This document shows positions 36,626 through 45,259 of a DNA stretch of 64,000 bases, one piece after another. The stretch comes from Adhaeribacter swui. GTDB lineage: Bacteria; Bacteroidota; Bacteroidia; Cytophagales; Hymenobacteraceae. The DNA lies in NCBI RefSeq assembly GCF_014217805.1, contig NZ_CP055156.1:4904585-4968584 (forward strand), written 5' to 3'. The notes under the pieces were generated by a model. That model did no database searches and was not told the DNA's origin. It was given only the letters and a program-made list of their open reading frames with translations. Each line of letters opens with the position of its first letter. The first letter of the stretch is position 1. The position numbers and the translations under genes are program-made.

Positions 36626-38278
36626 ATGCCCCAGGTATTAAATTCACCTTATTCTTTACTGCACAAAACTTCGGTACAGGTATTATTAATTTTGGTAGTG
36701 CTCTACGCTACTTTTTTTCAGAACCTGCAAGCCCTGGAACCATCGTTAATGGAAGCCCGCAATTTTATTACCGTGCGGGAAATCATGGAAAATGGCACCT
36801 GGCTGATACCTACTTTAAACGGGGAACCCCGTTTAGCTAAACCACCTTTACCCACCTGGCTTACAGCTATTTCGGTTTTAGTAGATGGCGATTTGTACAA
36901 CTTAGCGGCACTGCGGTTTCCGGCTGCTTGTATCTCGGCGTTGCTGGTAATCTTTTTATATTTATTTACCCGTATGCTCACCAACGACCGCATTATTCCT
37001 TTTCTGGCGAGTTTAATTTTAGCTACTTCGTTTTCGTTTTTTAACATTGGCCGGCAAGGCACCTGGGATATTTACTGCCACTCGTTTATGATGGGAGGGT
37101 TATGGTTGCTTATGGCTGGTTTAAAAAAAGAACGGAACAGTATTGGTTTATTTGCTGGTAGCGGATTTTTAATGGGATTATCTTTTTTAAGTAAAGGTCC
37201 CGTATCATTTTACGCTTTGTTATTGCCCTTTTTAATTAGTTATGCCTGGGCTTACGGCTCTAAAGTGTTTAGGAAACAAGGTTCTGGTATTTTAATTACG
37301 GTAATTGTTTGTTTAGTGGTAAGCTTTGCCTGGCCCATTTACGTGTACTTCCAGGAGCCGGCCCGCATGGCCACCAATATTTCCAATGAGAGTACCGCTT
37401 GGGTAAACCGGCACGTAAAGCCTTTCTGGTTTTATATTAGTTTTCCGTGGCAAGTGGGTATTTGGGCCATTTTTGCAGTAGCTGCTTTAGCTATTCCGTA
37501 TGCCCAACGCCGGATAAGTTCTTTTGGCAATTACCGTTTTTTGAGCGGCTGGGTAATTAGCTGTTTTATCTTACTTTCTTTAATTCCCGAAAAAAAAGAA
37601 AGGTACCTACTGCCTTTATTAATGCCTCTGGCTTTACTTACGGCGTATTACCTGCGGTATTTGTGGGAAGCATTTCAGAATAAAACCACTACCAAACCTG
37701 ATCGCATTTTATTTCGGATTAACGCAATCGTTTATATCATTCTTTGTATTGGTATACCGGTGCTGCTTTACTTTTTTGCCTTTAAAAACCAATTAATAGC
37801 ACCCGCATTTTTAATTTTCTTTAGCGCCTTGTTTCTGATGCTGGCGTTTTGCTTTGCGGTAATCTGGTATCAGCAAAATTTTAAAAAATTTGTAATCGCA
37901 GCGGTGGTGTTACATGTGGCAGCGCTTTACGTGTTAATGCCGCGTTTCGGCGACATGGTTCGGCCATTAAAAAAATTTTATGGTTTAAACCAGGTAAGGC
38001 AACAAGTAAAATTAAAATCAATTCCGTTTTATGTGGTGCAGGAAATGTCGCCGGAGCATATTTGGGAAGTGGGTAAAAAAGTAAATGCCTTAGCATGGGA
38101 TCAGCAGCACGTCGAAAATCCTGAAACTTTGCCGGCTGCATTGTTCTCTAAATTCGCCTTACAAGCCACGCATTTACCCAATACTACTGTTCACTTAAAA
38201 GAAATTGGCCGTTATCAGTACGACCGCAGGCATCCGGAGCAAGTATATTATCTGTATTTATTAACTCCCAATAAATAG
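36626..38278 (+). CDS. ArnT-like glycosyltransferase, GT39/GT83 family
   Basis: 550 aa, polytopic membrane protein with about 12 helices. N-terminal luminal loop EARNFITVREIMENGTW and LNGEPRLAKPPLPTWL (about 38-74) is the PMT_2/ArnT signature, including the acidic pair and the KPPL motif. Such enzymes move a sugar from undecaprenyl phosphate to lipid A, core or protein on the periplasmic face. With the preceding epimerase, GT2 and LAB_N genes it completes a lipid A or core glycosylation pathway. Ends 10 bases before the convergent AraC gene. Confidence 0.87.
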   Translation: MPQVLNSPYSLLHKTSVQVLLILVVLYATFFQNLQALEPSLMEARNFITVREIMENGTWLIPTLNGEPRLAKPPLPTWLTAISVLVDGDLYNLAALRFPAACISALLVIFLYLFTRMLTNDRIIPFLASLILATSFSFFNIGRQGTWDIYCHSFMMGGLWLLMAGLKKERNSIGLFAGSGFLMGLSFLSKGPVSFYALLLPFLISYAWAYGSKVFRKQGSGILITVIVCLVVSFAWPIYVYFQEPARMATNISNESTAWVNRHVKPFWFYISFPWQVGIWAIFAVAALAIPYAQRRISSFGNYRFLSGWVISCFILLSLIPEKKERYLLPLLMPLALLTAYYLRYLWEAFQNKTTTKPDRILFRINAIVYIILCIGIPVLLYFFAFKNQLIAPAFLIFFSALFLMLAFCFAVIWYQQNFKKFVIAAVVLHVAALYVLMPRFGDMVRPLKKFYGLNQVRQQVKLKSIPFYVVQEMSPEHIWEVGKKVNALAWDQQHVENPETLPAALFSKFALQATHLPNTTVHLKEIGRYQYDRRHPEQVYYLYLLTPNK

Positions 38279-38288
38279 ATAAAACCAC

Positions 38289-39182
38289 TTAGCCGGCCAT
38301 GCTATTTAGGGCAGGAGTTTCGGATTTCGCTTTTTCGGCTAACTTGCTGCGGAACTCCCCAGGTGTTACCCCGTAATATTTTTTAAATAATTTATTTAAA
38401 TGGCTGCCATCCGTAAAACCAAACTCGTAGGTAATTTGCGAAATGCTCCGGTTGCTGAATTGTAACCGATGCTGAATCATTTTTAACTTATATTTTAAAA
38501 TATACTGTTGCAGCGACTCGCCGGTTTGCCGTTTAAAAAATATACTTAAGTAAGCCGGCGAATAATTAAACTTTTCTACTAACTGGTCAACGCGCAATAA
38601 ATCAGGTTGTTGAATATTCTGGCTGATATACGAGAGAATTTCTTCAATGAGCTGAGCACTTTTGGGATCTTTGGTGGCAATGCCTTTTTCCTGCACCACA
38701 TTACGGGCTAAAATCCCCAGAATAGCTTTCATTAAACCATTCATAATCAACTCATAGGAACTATCCAGGTTTCGTTCGTATTCCTGCAACAATACCGTAA
38801 GTAAATGTTCGAGCAGTTCTTTTTCTTGGGCATCCGAAACCAGGCTGCCGCAGGATTGGTACGGGGCGTTTAATAATAATTGAATGGGGCGCGACCAGTT
38901 AGAACCGGCAAACGAAACTGGGTCCTGTACAAAAGCTTCGGTAAAGCGCAAATAGCAAAAAGTAGTTTTTTCTTCAATTTCAAAATAATGGTAATCTTCC
39001 GGACCCAGCAGAAAAACATCGCCGGACGCATAGTCAAAGGTATTGCCGTTAATAAAATGCTGACCTGTACCGCTCCGGATAAAAATAATCTCGAAGTAGC
39101 TGTGCTTATGCACCGGATGCTGCCACGTTTCGGCTGTAAAAAGATAAATATTAAATGGTTCGTATTGAATGTAGCGCTTCAT
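38289..39182 (-). CDS. AraC-family transcriptional regulator
   Basis: 297 aa. N-terminal cupin sensor region (about 15-100) with HKHSYFEIIFIRSG; C-terminal AraC double helix-turn-helix (about 190-285) with YSPAYLSIFFKRQTGESLQQYI and the second-helix signature ITYEFGFTDGSHLNKLFKKYYGVTPGEFR. Predicted to respond to a small ligand, often a sugar, and activate a nearby or distant operon. It sits convergent with the ArnT operon and no divergent target is adjacent, so its target is not evident. Confidence 0.92.
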   Translation of the reverse strand: MKRYIQYEPFNIYLFTAETWQHPVHKHSYFEIIFIRSGTGQHFINGNTFDYASGDVFLLGPEDYHYFEIEEKTTFCYLRFTEAFVQDPVSFAGSNWSRPIQLLLNAPYQSCGSLVSDAQEKELLEHLLTVLLQEYERNLDSSYELIMNGLMKAILGILARNVVQEKGIATKDPKSAQLIEEILSYISQNIQQPDLLRVDQLVEKFNYSPAYLSIFFKRQTGESLQQYILKYKLKMIQHRLQFSNRSISQITYEFGFTDGSHLNKLFKKYYGVTPGEFRSKLAEKAKSETPALNSMAG

Positions 39183-39273
39183 AGGGGTAGCTACGGTAAA
39201 TAGTAATCGGGATAATTATTGCTGAAATTTAAAAATAATATTTACGGGCAAATTAAGTATAACCCGAACTGGT

Positions 39274-39603
39274 TTAATGATGTTCTTTTAAATAATGAAG
39301 AAGCTGATCGATGTCTTGCAAGGCTTGTTGTTGCGATAAAATAAAATTGTCTTGTAAATGAGCTTCGTTTTTGATGGCTGCCACCGATAAGTATTTTTCC
39401 GGGTTGCGGGTAAGCGTAGTAAACGGGCTAAAATTTTGTAGCTGATCTTCAAGGGGCGTGAGCAATTGCAGCGCATCTTCAATTAAACTACGAAGTACTA
39501 ATATATTGCCCCGACTGTACCGTAAAAAATTAATCTGAAATTTTATTCTCTCCATTTCGGCGCCCTTATCCATAGAAACAGCATTTTTAGTCGATAGAAG
39601 CAT
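39274..39603 (-). CDS. Small helical hypothetical protein
   Basis: 109 aa, no signal peptide, strongly alpha-helical and charged: ILVLRSLIEDALQLLTPLEDQL, then QDNFILSQQQALQDIDQLLHYLKEHH. Two possible internal starts exist (Met11 and Met17). No family recognised. It lies 91 bases upstream of the AraC gene on the same strand, so the two could be co-transcribed, as a small partner or an unrelated gene. Confidence 0.55.
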   Translation of the reverse strand: MLLSTKNAVSMDKGAEMERIKFQINFLRYSRGNILVLRSLIEDALQLLTPLEDQLQNFSPFTTLTRNPEKYLSVAAIKNEAHLQDNFILSQQQALQDIDQLLHYLKEHH

Positions 39604-39959
39604 TGATGCCCTTTGACTAAATTAAAATTATTTTAAAAATTTTTGCTCTGAGTATATCCCACACTGCTTTTTAAATTTAACGCAGAGGGGAGAGGTTTCT
39701 TAAAGTTAAGGGTATTTTCGGATTACTCGCATTATTTTTTGAATAAGGCCGTGTTTTCGTAAACTCTTCTATAAATTTAAAAATAGGCCGGAAGTAAATA
39801 CCGGAGCCAGTAAAGAAGCAGGATTACAGGTTTTATAATTACCGGCAACGTAAACTTGGCTTAGGGTACCGCTCAACAATGTTAAGACTTTTACTATTTT
39901 CAGTGGGTGGTTACTCGGGTATTGGGGCCGATAAATAGAATGGCCCGGCGAAGCAGATT
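39604..39959. other. Intergenic region, no gene seen
   Basis: 356 bases between two minus-strand genes. AT-rich with an AATTATTTTAAAAATTTTT stretch near 39624-39645. I find no coding frame or convincing hairpin. Confidence 0.5.
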
Positions 39960-40742
39960 TTAATTTGCTGGGCGGTAATTTTTTAAAAAAGTGGTTAACT
40001 CCGTAACAGCATCGGTACCAATAAAATCCACGCCCTGGTTCATGAGGGTTTTCCAGGAATCTTCGTTATCCGGCGTAGCCCAAAAACGCATTTTTTGATT
40101 TTGGTGGTGCACGCTGTCAATAAGCTGCTTAATTTTGGTAAGTTCGGCCGCTTCAATTTTGCCTTTACCGTTCCAGCGCGAGTATTTCCGAAAATTAGCA
40201 CTCACCAGCGATACTCGTTTGGCTTGTTCCGGATTGTAAACCTGCCCCGGCAGACCATCAAAATGAATAAACCCTGGAAACGTAGCCCAGGTTGATGGAT
40301 CGGGCTTATCGCCGCTAATAACAATTTGAATGGTGCGGTTATTTTTGATTTCGGGATATTTTTCCAGCTTTCGCACCAGAACGGGCAAAGTAGAAGCCCC
40401 GGGCGTTTTTAAATCTATTAATATTTGTAATACAGCTTGCGCATTAGGGTAGGCTGTTCCGTTATTTTTTTGGATTTGCTGCTGCAAAGGTTTTAAATAC
40501 AGTGCATCCAGGGTCCGTTCTGGGGCAATTTCTTTTAGCTCGTGGGCAACGTATAATTCGTTATTTTTTAAAAAAACATCTGCCTCAATAGAGCCTACTT
40601 TGTGCTGGTAAGCATTATGAAAAGGAACAGGTTGCTGGTAATCGTTATGCGAATGCACGTTGGCTGAGGTATAGCGTGCCTGGCCCTGTGCTATTTGCCC
40701 AAAAAGTAAGAGAAACAAAGTAATGCCACTGAGTTTTTTCAT
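39960..40742 (-). CDS. Secreted glycerophosphodiesterase/PI-PLC-like phosphodiesterase
   Basis: 260 aa, signal peptide MKKLSGITLFLLLFGQIAQGQA. Mature start VHSHNDYQQPVPFHNAYQH and IEADVFLKNNELYVAHE (about 30-70) are the motifs of the AIM6/GDPD-like PLC-superfamily branch: first catalytic His in HSHNDY, metal Glu/Asp in EADV, second His in VAHE. The C-terminal FIGTDAVTEL corresponds to the last barrel strand. Likely hydrolyses a phosphodiester in the periplasm or outside the cell. Divergent from the sugar porter gene. Confidence 0.8.
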   Translation of the reverse strand: MKKLSGITLFLLLFGQIAQGQARYTSANVHSHNDYQQPVPFHNAYQHKVGSIEADVFLKNNELYVAHELKEIAPERTLDALYLKPLQQQIQKNNGTAYPNAQAVLQILIDLKTPGASTLPVLVRKLEKYPEIKNNRTIQIVISGDKPDPSTWATFPGFIHFDGLPGQVYNPEQAKRVSLVSANFRKYSRWNGKGKIEAAELTKIKQLIDSVHHQNQKMRFWATPDNEDSWKTLMNQGVDFIGTDAVTELTTFLKNYRPAN

Positions 40743-41124
40743 CGGAATTGGGTGCTTTGTTAGTAATGCTTGCCTAGTTGCAAGTAACTAAAAGCAAACC
40801 CTATCTGCTACTTTTATTTTAATGAAGTTTCTGTTATTAATTTTGCCTGCCCTAATAGTTCTTAAATTAAAATGCTTAAACAGCGCGGTTTAAAAAATTT
40901 CGAATTACCATTTAAATCCCATAAATTCCTGCTAACAATGGCGGGCTATTACAGCAACCGGTAATTTGCTTTTTTTAGCCAAATGTAAAATACGGCTGGT
41001 GTCTTTATTTTTAAATTTTTAATTTTTCTGGCTTTACTTGTAAATACAATCAGGTAATAGCTAAAGCCAGAAATAATTTTTCTATCCCTAAAGTGCGTTC
41101 CCTAATTTTAACATACATCTTAAA
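40743..41124. other. Divergent intergenic region with a 12-bp inverted repeat
   Basis: 382 bases between the phosphodiesterase (minus) and the sugar porter (plus). It holds the inverted repeat described at 41025-41073 and an AATTTTT-type stretch at about 41009-41027. No gene is visible. Confidence 0.5.
41025..41073. promoter_or_regulatory. 12-bp perfect inverted repeat upstream of the sugar porter
   Basis: TTTCTGGCTTTA (41025-41036) and TAAAGCCAGAAA (41062-41073) are exact reverse complements with a 25-base spacer, 51 bases before the sugar porter start. Could be an operator for a dimeric regulator or a long stem-loop in the mRNA leader. Confidence 0.55.
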
Positions 41125-42459
41125 ATGTCAAACAAAAAGGTTTTTTTCTGGTCAATTATAGTGGCTTTGGGTGGCTTCTTATTTGGCTTTGATACCGCAG
41201 TAATTTCGGGGGCCGAAAAATCTATTCAGCAACTCTGGCAGTTAACTACCTTCGAACATGGTTTTACGGTTGCCATTGCTTTAATCGGTACTGTTTTGGG
41301 GGCACTTGTAGGCGGCTTTCCGTCGGATAAATTTGGCCGCAAGGTTACCTTATTGGGGATTGCCGTTTTGTATCTGCTTTCATCGTTAGGTACGGCCCTG
41401 GCGCCTAACTGGATCATTTTTTTAATTTTTAGATTTTTAGGCGGCATTGGCGTAGGAGTATCGTCGGTTACTGCTCCTTTGTACATTTCAGAAATAGCGC
41501 CGGCTAAGTCCCGAGGTAAACTGGTGGCCATGTTTCAGTTTAATGTGGTGTTTGGCATTTTAGTGTCTTATTTATCTAATTACTTATTCGCCGGCACCGG
41601 CGAGCAAGATTGGCGCTGGATGCTGGGCATCCAGGCGGTGCCTTCCTTTATATTTTTGGTAGCGGTATTGTTTGTGCCGGAGAGTCCGCGGTGGCTAATT
41701 TTAAAAAGAAACCGTTTAGCCGAAGCCCAAAAAACCTTACGCACCGCCAACCCCGAAGCCGACATTAGCCAAATGATTGCGGAGATACAAGCTTCCGGGC
41801 AAAATGCATCAAGTCAGGTCAGCAAAACCAGTTTGTTTTCCGGAGCTTATGCCACGCCTATTTCTTTGGCCGTGTTGTTTGCCTTTTTTAATCAAATGTC
41901 GGGTATTAACGCCATTATTTATTACGCGCCCCGCATCTTCGAAATGGTAGGTTTAGGCAAAAGTTCTGCTTTACTTTCTTCAGCGGGTATCGGGTTAGTA
42001 AACTTTTTGTTTACATTATTAGCCGTAAATTTCATTGACCGGTTTGGCCGTCGCACCCTGATGTTTATTGGTTCTGTAGGTTTAATAATAACTTTAGGCT
42101 TAGTAGCAAAAGCTTTTTATTTAGAAGAGTTTAGCGGCATAGCTGTACCTATTTACCTGTTTGTGTATATTGCTTTTTTTGCTTTTTCGCAGGGGGCTGT
42201 TATTTGGGTATTTATTTCCGAAATTTTTCCGAACCAGGTTCGCGCCTCGGGTCAGGCTTTAGGTAGCTTTACGCATTGGATTATGGCCGCTCTTATTGCT
42301 TTTTCTTTTCCGTATATTACCGAAACTCTAGGCGGCGGCAATACTTTCCTGATTTTTACCGGCATGATGATCCTGCAATTGCTGTTTGTTTGGCGCCTGA
42401 TGCCCGAAACCAAGGGAACTTCGCTGGAAGAAATCGGGCACACCGTGGTAATGCATTAA
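41125..42459 (+). CDS. MFS sugar porter
   Basis: 444 aa, about 12 membrane helices. Sugar-porter signatures: FGRKVTLLG in the loop between helices 2 and 3, PESPRWLILKRN after helix 6, DRFGRRTL in the second half, and PETKGTSLEEI at the C-terminus. Predicted proton-sugar symporter for a hexose such as fructose or glucose; fructose is favoured because the next gene, 33 bases later, is a fructokinase-type kinase. Internal repeat symmetry is intact. Confidence 0.92.
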   Translation: MSNKKVFFWSIIVALGGFLFGFDTAVISGAEKSIQQLWQLTTFEHGFTVAIALIGTVLGALVGGFPSDKFGRKVTLLGIAVLYLLSSLGTALAPNWIIFLIFRFLGGIGVGVSSVTAPLYISEIAPAKSRGKLVAMFQFNVVFGILVSYLSNYLFAGTGEQDWRWMLGIQAVPSFIFLVAVLFVPESPRWLILKRNRLAEAQKTLRTANPEADISQMIAEIQASGQNASSQVSKTSLFSGAYATPISLAVLFAFFNQMSGINAIIYYAPRIFEMVGLGKSSALLSSAGIGLVNFLFTLLAVNFIDRFGRRTLMFIGSVGLIITLGLVAKAFYLEEFSGIAVPIYLFVYIAFFAFSQGAVIWVFISEIFPNQVRASGQALGSFTHWIMAALIAFSFPYITETLGGGNTFLIFTGMMILQLLFVWRLMPETKGTSLEEIGHTVVMH

Positions 42460-42492
42460 TTGGCAACTTTCTACTTAAATACTCAGGATATC

Positions 42493-43383
42493 ATGAATCA
42501 TAAAATTATCTGTTTCGGGGAAACCTTATGGGATATGTTACCCAGTGGCAAATTACCCGGAGGAGCGCCCATGAATGTTGCCATTCATCTAAAATACAAT
42601 AACTACGAGCCTCTGGTTATTAGCAGCGTAGGAATCGATGATTTAGGCGCAGCTTTATTGCAATTTTTAAAATCAAAGCAAGTGAGTACCGCTTACGTGC
42701 AGGTAAGCCAAACGCATTTAACCGGAGTAGTAAAAGTTAACGTCGATAACCGGAATGAAGTAACTTATGAAATAGTAGAACCCGTTGCCTGGGATTACAT
42801 CCAATACGAGCCAAAAGCCGCCGGGCTCGTAAAAGATTCAGACGTTTTTGTGTACGGAAGTTTGGCCGCTCGTAGCGCTACCACCCGCGAAACCTTGTTG
42901 CACTACTTGCCGCTAGCCAAATTAAAAGTATTTGACGTAAACCTGCGTCCGCCACACTTTACCCCGGAACGTATCCAGGTGCTGTTACAATTTGCCGATG
43001 TGCTAAAGCTCAATCATCAGGAGTTACAAATATTATCATCATGGGTACAAGTTACTGGTAATGAGCAACAAAAATTATCTTATCTTCAAAAGAACTTTAA
43101 CATCCCATTGCTCATCTTAACCCGCGGCGAAAATGGAGCGGCCGTTTTATCTTCGGAAGAATACCTGGAACATCCGGGGTTTAAAATAGAAGTAGAAGAT
43201 ACTATTGGCAGCGGCGATGCTTTTTTAGCTACCTTCCTGAGTAATTACCTGCAAGCCCAACCTTTGGCTGTTTGCTTACGCCAAGCTTGTTTAATTGGCG
43301 CTTATGTAGCCACTTGTCAGGGCGCTACGCCGCAGTATACTCCGCAAGAAGTGGTAAAATCCTTTGCTGGTAGTATTATTTAA
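42493..43383 (+). CDS. Carbohydrate kinase, PfkB family (fructokinase type)
   Basis: 296 aa from the ATG at 42493. A frame-open TTG at 42460 would add 11 residues and touch the porter stop codon, but the ATG directly precedes the first strand (KIICFGETLWDMLPSG). PfkB signature 1: GGAPMNVAIHL; signature 2 with catalytic base: DTIGSGDAFLATFL (Asp in GSGDAF). Adds phosphate from ATP to fructose or a related sugar entering through the adjacent porter. A bidirectional terminator follows. Confidence 0.9.
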   Translation: MNHKIICFGETLWDMLPSGKLPGGAPMNVAIHLKYNNYEPLVISSVGIDDLGAALLQFLKSKQVSTAYVQVSQTHLTGVVKVNVDNRNEVTYEIVEPVAWDYIQYEPKAAGLVKDSDVFVYGSLAARSATTRETLLHYLPLAKLKVFDVNLRPPHFTPERIQVLLQFADVLKLNHQELQILSSWVQVTGNEQQKLSYLQKNFNIPLLILTRGENGAAVLSSEEYLEHPGFKIEVEDTIGSGDAFLATFLSNYLQAQPLAVCLRQACLIGAYVATCQGATPQYTPQEVVKSFAGSII

Positions 43384-43472
43384 ATTTTAATGCAGAATAG
43401 TTTATTTACCGTTATGGTTCGGCTTACAAACCAAAGTATACAGCAAAGGGATTTGTAAAGGCAAAAGCCCAG

Positions 43473-43508
43473 ATAAAAACCCTTTATGTAGAATAAAGAG
43501 GTTTTTAT
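43473..43508. terminator. Bidirectional terminator between fructokinase and desaturase genes
   Basis: ATAAAAACCCTTTAT (43473-43487) pairs with ATAAAGAGGTTTTTAT (43493-43508) with a single bulged base and a 5-base loop. It serves convergent genes on both strands. Confidence 0.85.
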
Positions 43509-43549
43509 TTAGGCTAAATTTAAAATTTTAGATCAAACCAACTTATGCA

Positions 43550-44668
43550 TTAAGCGGCCACCCGGATTAATGAATTTTGTTCTTTATAGGCTGTTTGGCC
43601 AAATTTCTTTAGCATGCGGTAATGCGATTGCAAGGCAGCAAAAAAAGTAGGGCTTTCGATGTAGGGAATATTAAACTCTAAAGCTGTTTGTTTTACAATT
43701 TTGGCAATTACCGGATAATGAATGTGGCACACCTTCGGGAATAAATGATGCTCAATTTGCCGGTTAAGGCCTCCTAAGAAAAAGCCCGCTAATTTACTAT
43801 TAGTAGCAAAATTAGCTGTGGTGCGCATCTGGTGATCTGCCCAGGCTTCTTCTATATTGCCTTGTTCGTTGGGTACCGGAAAATCAGTACCCTCTACCAC
43901 GTGCGCTAATTGAAATACTAAACCCATGGTAAGGCCTTCCGCCAGGTGCATGCCTACAAAGCCAATCACAAACTGCCACCACGTAATATCAATCAGCAAT
44001 AAGGGCAAAGCGATAAATAAGAAGTAATAAATGGCTTTATAAAAAAACAAATTAAAATATTCCCGTTTCGGATGATTTACGGTAGGATGTTCACCAATCT
44101 TTTTTTGAAAAAACTTAACAAAATCTTTCCGGAAAACCCACGACAGGGACGCTAAGCTGTACAGTCCAAAAGCATATAAATGCTGAAAACGTTGAATTTT
44201 AAAAACTTTTTCTTCTTCCGAAATCCGGATAAGGCCAGGTGCCACCTCAATATCTTCGTCGTGGCCCGGAATATTGGTGTAGGTATGATGCACTACATTA
44301 TGCGAAATATTCCAGATGTAAGGGCTGGCGCCAATCAAATTAAATAAAAAGCTAAATACTTTATTTACTTTAGTATTAGAAGAAAAAGAGCCGTGAATAG
44401 CATCGTGGCAAATGTTAAAACCTATAAAAGCACTAAACACCCCAAGCAAGATAGCTAAGGAAAACATGGGCCAGATAGAAAAATAGTTAGAAATTATAAG
44501 CAAGTAAAGCCCCAGAAATCCGGTGAGGTAAAAAATAGTTTTTCCCCACATGGCCATATTAGCGTGCCTGGAAGTAGCGTTTTCCTGAAAATGCTTTTCG
44601 ACCCGTAGCCGGGTGGTAGCAAAAAAAGTGGATTTATGGGTATTGGTAAACTTGATTTTTGATGACAT
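43550..44668 (-). CDS. Membrane fatty-acid desaturase
   Basis: 372 aa, several membrane helices. Three histidine boxes for the di-iron site: HDAIHG (about 110), HNVVHH (about 145) and QIEHHLFP (about 300); the Gln in the third box is the front-end or acyl-lipid type signature. No N-terminal cytochrome b5 domain, so it probably uses external ferredoxin or cytochrome. Likely introduces a double bond in membrane lipids, commonly for membrane fluidity at low temperature. Monocistronic. Confidence 0.9.
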   Translation of the reverse strand: MSSKIKFTNTHKSTFFATTRLRVEKHFQENATSRHANMAMWGKTIFYLTGFLGLYLLIISNYFSIWPMFSLAILLGVFSAFIGFNICHDAIHGSFSSNTKVNKVFSFLFNLIGASPYIWNISHNVVHHTYTNIPGHDEDIEVAPGLIRISEEEKVFKIQRFQHLYAFGLYSLASLSWVFRKDFVKFFQKKIGEHPTVNHPKREYFNLFFYKAIYYFLFIALPLLLIDITWWQFVIGFVGMHLAEGLTMGLVFQLAHVVEGTDFPVPNEQGNIEEAWADHQMRTTANFATNSKLAGFFLGGLNRQIEHHLFPKVCHIHYPVIAKIVKQTALEFNIPYIESPTFFAALQSHYRMLKKFGQTAYKEQNSLIRVAA

Positions 44669-45259
44669 AAATAATAGTTGCGTTGTAAAGTAAAAGGGTA
44701 ATCATAGAAAGAATTACAATACTGCAACTTATAAAGCGGGCGGAGGCGGAGTTAAACTGCCAGGCACTTTTTAATCTGAAATAAGTATAAGACTTTTTAT
44801 AGTGGAGCAAACTTAAAAGCTTAACTCATTACGAAAGTGGTGTTGGAATTTACAGTTTAGAGTTAGAAAGTGAATAAAATTTAAGTGTAAGGATAAGTTA
44901 TAGTAACAAGGATACAGAAGTATTAATTCATTTAATTACGTATTAATACGGTTCCATTGCTAGAACGTAAAAAATGCCGCTTTATGATAAAGAAGGTAGC
45001 TAAAGTTTAATTAAATTTTTTACGTTATAACTAACTTAAAATTATTAGGGCTAACTGTGAAGCTGTTAAACCTTTATAAAACAAGAGGCAACCTTGCCTT
45101 TGGGGGTGTCTGCATTACCAAAACGGGATAGCTCCATAAATAACTACTTGCTACTAGTTGGTACCTTTAATAACTCGATTTTAGAATGCTAAACCGCTTC
45201 TACATAAAAAAGGCCTATTCCGACTAGCAGAATATGCCTTTTTTAAATTTTTTATATTT
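44669..45259. other. Intergenic region, no gene seen
   Basis: 591 bases between two minus-strand genes. AT-rich, with no convincing frame. It contains the terminator at 45206-45244 that serves the downstream oxidoreductase and presumably the desaturase promoter, which I cannot place. Confidence 0.55.
45206..45244. terminator. Terminator downstream of the Gfo/Idh/MocA gene
   Basis: AAAAAAGGCCTATTC (45206-45220) pairs with GAATATGCCTTTTTT (45230-45244) with one mismatch and a 9-base loop, with A and T tracts on both sides; 15 bases beyond the stop of the minus-strand oxidoreductase. Confidence 0.85.

Noticed and set aside
42460-42492. TTG-initiated extension of the fructokinase gene
   Set aside because: The extra 11 residues precede the conserved first strand, and an ATG with normal spacing lies at 42493.
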